Shown piece by piece: positions 61,732-64,000 of a DNA stretch of 64,000 bases; within the stretch, counting starts at the first letter, position 1, and the number at the start of each line of letters is the position of its first letter. This DNA comes from Methanobrevibacter wolinii SH (GTDB lineage Archaea > Methanobacteriota > Methanobacteria > Methanobacteriales > Methanobacteriaceae): the NCBI RefSeq assembly GCF_000621965.1, contig NZ_JHWX01000012.1:1-64000 (forward strand), given 5' to 3'. The notes beneath the pieces are model-generated. The model did no database searches. It was not told where the DNA came from and worked only from the letters and a program-made list of their open reading frames with translations. The translations under genes and the position numbers were made by a program.

Positions 61732-63711
61732 TTATTTTTTAAAACCTTTCCTTGTTTTAATTGCTTGACCTTTATTAAAACTTTTAATTTCACGTGGGTT
61801 AAGTAAAGCTTTTCCAATTCCTAATAAATCATCATTTTTATTTACTAGTAAAACTTCATCATTTGCACGAATATTTTCATCACATTGAACTACAAATTGA
61901 CAGAAAACACTTTTACCATCACGAGTAAATGGTTCAGAATCTTCATTTACAACTACTCTATTTTTTGGATAATCCATAGCATTATGTAATCTTATAGCTC
62001 CCTCTTTAGTAAGTATTAGAAATGCATCTGAAGCACGCATATTTGCTACCATTTTTCCATTTACAGAAACATGCCTGATTTTACCTGTTTTCTTAGATTT
62101 TTCAAATTTAACTTTACCATCAAATAAAGCTTCACCAGCACCTTCACCAAATTGATAATCTGCAATTGCTTTAATTTTTCTTACATCATCTTTATGATAT
62201 CTAATATCATTAGATTGTGGATGTATTTTATCAAATTTTAAATCATAATGATTTGCAAGACTTTGATGAATTAAAATTTGATTATAATATTTAGAAGATT
62301 CTTTAATACAATTATTAATAAAATTAATTGCATCTGCATCTTTAATTTTCGGTGATTCATTTTGACTTAAAGGATAAACTTCATCTATATCAAGAGGTAT
62401 AAAACCAAATGGAACATCAAGTACCATAAAGTCACTATCATCTAAATCAATATCTCCTTCATTACCATAAACATAGAATCTACCTAATTTACCAGAAATA
62501 TTTTTAGAATATGGTTTTCTAGTAGGTGGTAAAAGAATTAAATTTGATTTTTTAGGCATTTTTCTAATTTTTTCTAAATGACGTCTAACTTCAGGTCTTT
62601 TAAGTGATTCTGGACCAGTATAAAAGAATGCAGATTTTTTACTTCTTGGATCATAAACTTCAAGATCCTCACTATAATTACCAAGTTCTCTTACAGCATT
62701 AAGTAATGCAGGATGAGCCCTACATCTTTCTTCTACAAGTTCCATTAAAGTTCCATCATAAATAGCTTGTCTAACTGTTCTAAGTTCTGCAAAAGAAACA
62801 TTAAGATTATGTTGAGCAATAAGTTGTACTCTTTCTTCTTTAGGTAATGCTCTTAATTCCTCTGGAGTATATTTACTACATACCTCACAAGAACAAGGCA
62901 TTTCATTTAAATCTTCAAGCCTATAAGTTCCTCTTGTAGATAAAAGTCTATCATCTTCAGCATATAATATATATGCAGCAGAATCAAATAAATCACAACC
63001 CATAGCAGCACAAAGAGCAAAAATCATAGGATGTCCTGCACCCATTAAATGTCTTGGGACATTATCAGGTAAATGATTTACACTATGCATTACAACATCA
63101 ACTAAATCAGAATATTTATACATTTCCATTAAAGGTACAACAGCACCAATAGGATATAAATCTGCATCAAGTTTAGTAAGTTCATCAGCACATTTTTCTC
63201 TTAAATCAAGAAATGTTGAACCTTGAACTACTGAATTTAAAAGCATTGAAATATTATTTTCGTTTTTATATTTAACTGCTTCTTTAGCACGTTCAATAGT
63301 AATTTTTAAATCTCTTTCTGCTTCTTCTCTTTTAACAAAAGGTCCAGTAGGAATATCTAAAGAGGTACCAATATCAGTTCCAATTTTTTCTTGAAAATCA
63401 ATAACTTCTTTATTTCCAATATCAATATCACCATAAACAGATAATTGGAATGAACCAGAATCAGTCATAATAGGTCCATCAAAGTTTATAAGTTTATGAA
63501 CCCCTTCTTCAAGAGCAATTTTTTTTAATTCCTCATCTTTAAAAATTATGTAAGAATTAGTAATAACAATATCTGCTCCATATTTTTTAACATCAATAGT
63601 CTGTTTACCTGGATGAATAACAGGCATAAGAGCAGGAGTTTTAACATTACCATGCTTAGTTTTAAGAACACCAACTCTTCCCTTATTATCTTTAGCTTTT
63701 ATTTCAAACAT
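61732..63711 (-). CDS. tgtA: archaeosine tRNA-guanine transglycosylase
   Basis: A 659-residue enzyme that swaps G15 of the tRNA D-loop for preQ0 on the way to archaeosine. 'FDGPIMTDSGSFQLSVYGD' holds the general acid/base Asp, 'DIGTSLDIPTGPF' the nucleophile Asp, and 'CSCEVCSKYTPEELRAL' the zinc site. The C-terminal part is the archaeal C1-C2 region and a PUA domain ('GAIRLHNAMDYPKNRVVVNEDSEPFTRDGKSVFC'). The length is normal for archaea. GGAG precedes the ATG. It confirms an archaeal genome. Confidence 0.98.
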   Translation of the reverse strand: MFEIKAKDNKGRVGVLKTKHGNVKTPALMPVIHPGKQTIDVKKYGADIVITNSYIIFKDEELKKIALEEGVHKLINFDGPIMTDSGSFQLSVYGDIDIGNKEVIDFQEKIGTDIGTSLDIPTGPFVKREEAERDLKITIERAKEAVKYKNENNISMLLNSVVQGSTFLDLREKCADELTKLDADLYPIGAVVPLMEMYKYSDLVDVVMHSVNHLPDNVPRHLMGAGHPMIFALCAAMGCDLFDSAAYILYAEDDRLLSTRGTYRLEDLNEMPCSCEVCSKYTPEELRALPKEERVQLIAQHNLNVSFAELRTVRQAIYDGTLMELVEERCRAHPALLNAVRELGNYSEDLEVYDPRSKKSAFFYTGPESLKRPEVRRHLEKIRKMPKKSNLILLPPTRKPYSKNISGKLGRFYVYGNEGDIDLDDSDFMVLDVPFGFIPLDIDEVYPLSQNESPKIKDADAINFINNCIKESSKYYNQILIHQSLANHYDLKFDKIHPQSNDIRYHKDDVRKIKAIADYQFGEGAGEALFDGKVKFEKSKKTGKIRHVSVNGKMVANMRASDAFLILTKEGAIRLHNAMDYPKNRVVVNEDSEPFTRDGKSVFCQFVVQCDENIRANDEVLLVNKNDDLLGIGKALLNPREIKSFNKGQAIKTRKGFKK

Positions 63712-63910
63712 TAAATTTCTCCTGAAATTAAAATAAATAGAATCATTAATTATTAATAATTAATTAAATAAAATTATTTAAAATCTATATAAAAATAGTA
63801 ATAACTTATATATTATTTCTTTAAATCTTAATATAAAAATTTTTAGATAAATTAAATTTAATAAAGATATAAAAAATAGAAATTTACAAAATACAATAAA
63901 AAAACATGAT

Positions 63911-64000
63911 AAAAATAAAAAACATCAAACCAACAAACACTATAAAAAACCAATAAAAAATAAAAAACATCAAACCAACAAACACTATAAAAAACCAATA
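63911..64000. repeat. 45-bp tandem repeat at the window edge
   Basis: ACATCAAACCAACAAACACT followed by ATAAAAAACCAATA recurs with 45-bp period (63922 and 63967). The array reaches the end of the window, so its length is unknown. It lies about 200 bp upstream of tgtA. Confidence 0.8.

Overview
The window is a very AT-rich stretch (about one quarter G+C by eye) of an archaeal genome. It most resembles a gut methanogen of the Methanobacteriales, probably Methanosphaera and less likely Methanobrevibacter. The reasons are archaeosine tRNA-guanine transglycosylase, archaeal NAC, split archaeal glutamate synthase, UPF0305/DUF2115, a DUF2193-type protein, adhesin-like surface proteins, TATA-box promoters and GGTGAT or GGAGG ribosome-binding sites. 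Genus assignment is inference.

Layout. 1-4900: a DUF169 protein, a Cys-tRNA deacylase, and a redox/detoxification group (cupin, FMN reductase, aldo-keto reductase, MarR regulator) with a shared operator motif. 5300-9600: a decayed adhesin remnant, a PH-domain protein, a TIGR04076-like protein, a tRNA-dihydrouridine synthase and an aquaporin. 9800-13450: the DUF2193-type protein, uracil phosphoribosyltransferase and a second DUF169 protein. 13600-16750: an HxlR regulator, a Zn-macrodomain/SirTM sirtuin pair and an FMN-binding protein, all with the same 16-bp palindrome. 17400-24900: a membrane protein, DUF1802, malate dehydrogenase, a proteasome-beta-like protein, NikR, an alpha/beta hydrolase and small unknowns. 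25200-29950: three-piece glutamate synthase, pdxT and a HEAT-repeat protein. 31400-35100: a second HxlR regulator and a RiPP locus made of a precursor with five TACGSE repeats, a radical SAM/SPASM maturase, a quinone-oxidoreductase-like enzyme and a flavin/ferredoxin fusion. 35150-47330: a PEP-synthase-like protein, an acyl-CoA ligase without a normal start codon, a LeuB/AksF dehydrogenase, argB, a tarJ/tarI pair for CDP-ribitol, a nitroreductase, a Mn-pyrophosphatase and a nitrilase. 47700-54990: a 35-residue basic protein, a zinc-ribbon protein, a large adhesin with a predicted thioester domain, argJ and a secreted Cys-rich protein. 55800-63711: tRNA-Glu, a small RHH-like protein, and housekeeping genes (GTP-cyclohydrolase-III-like membrane protein, NYN nuclease, metallophosphoesterase, NAC, tgtA).

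How the parts work together. Two closely related HxlR regulators sit beside near-identical 16-bp palindromes (arms GTTACT/AGTAAC). These precede three transcription units: macro-sirtuin, FMN protein and RiPP operon. This suggests one redox- or stress-responsive regulon joining ADP-ribosylation control to peptide natural-product synthesis. The RiPP locus is the strongest candidate for a system of special interest; I recall an 'ACGX' TIGRFAM naming for this type of maturase and peptide, but no product known to me. Other points for a second look are the proteasome-like protein with exact T1/D17/K33 spacing, two genes whose good Shine-Dalgarno sequence is followed by AUA or AUU, and a Cys/Gln thioester domain in an archaeal adhesin. 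Intergenic DNA is full of 42-76-bp direct repeats and a dispersed element of about 100 bp.
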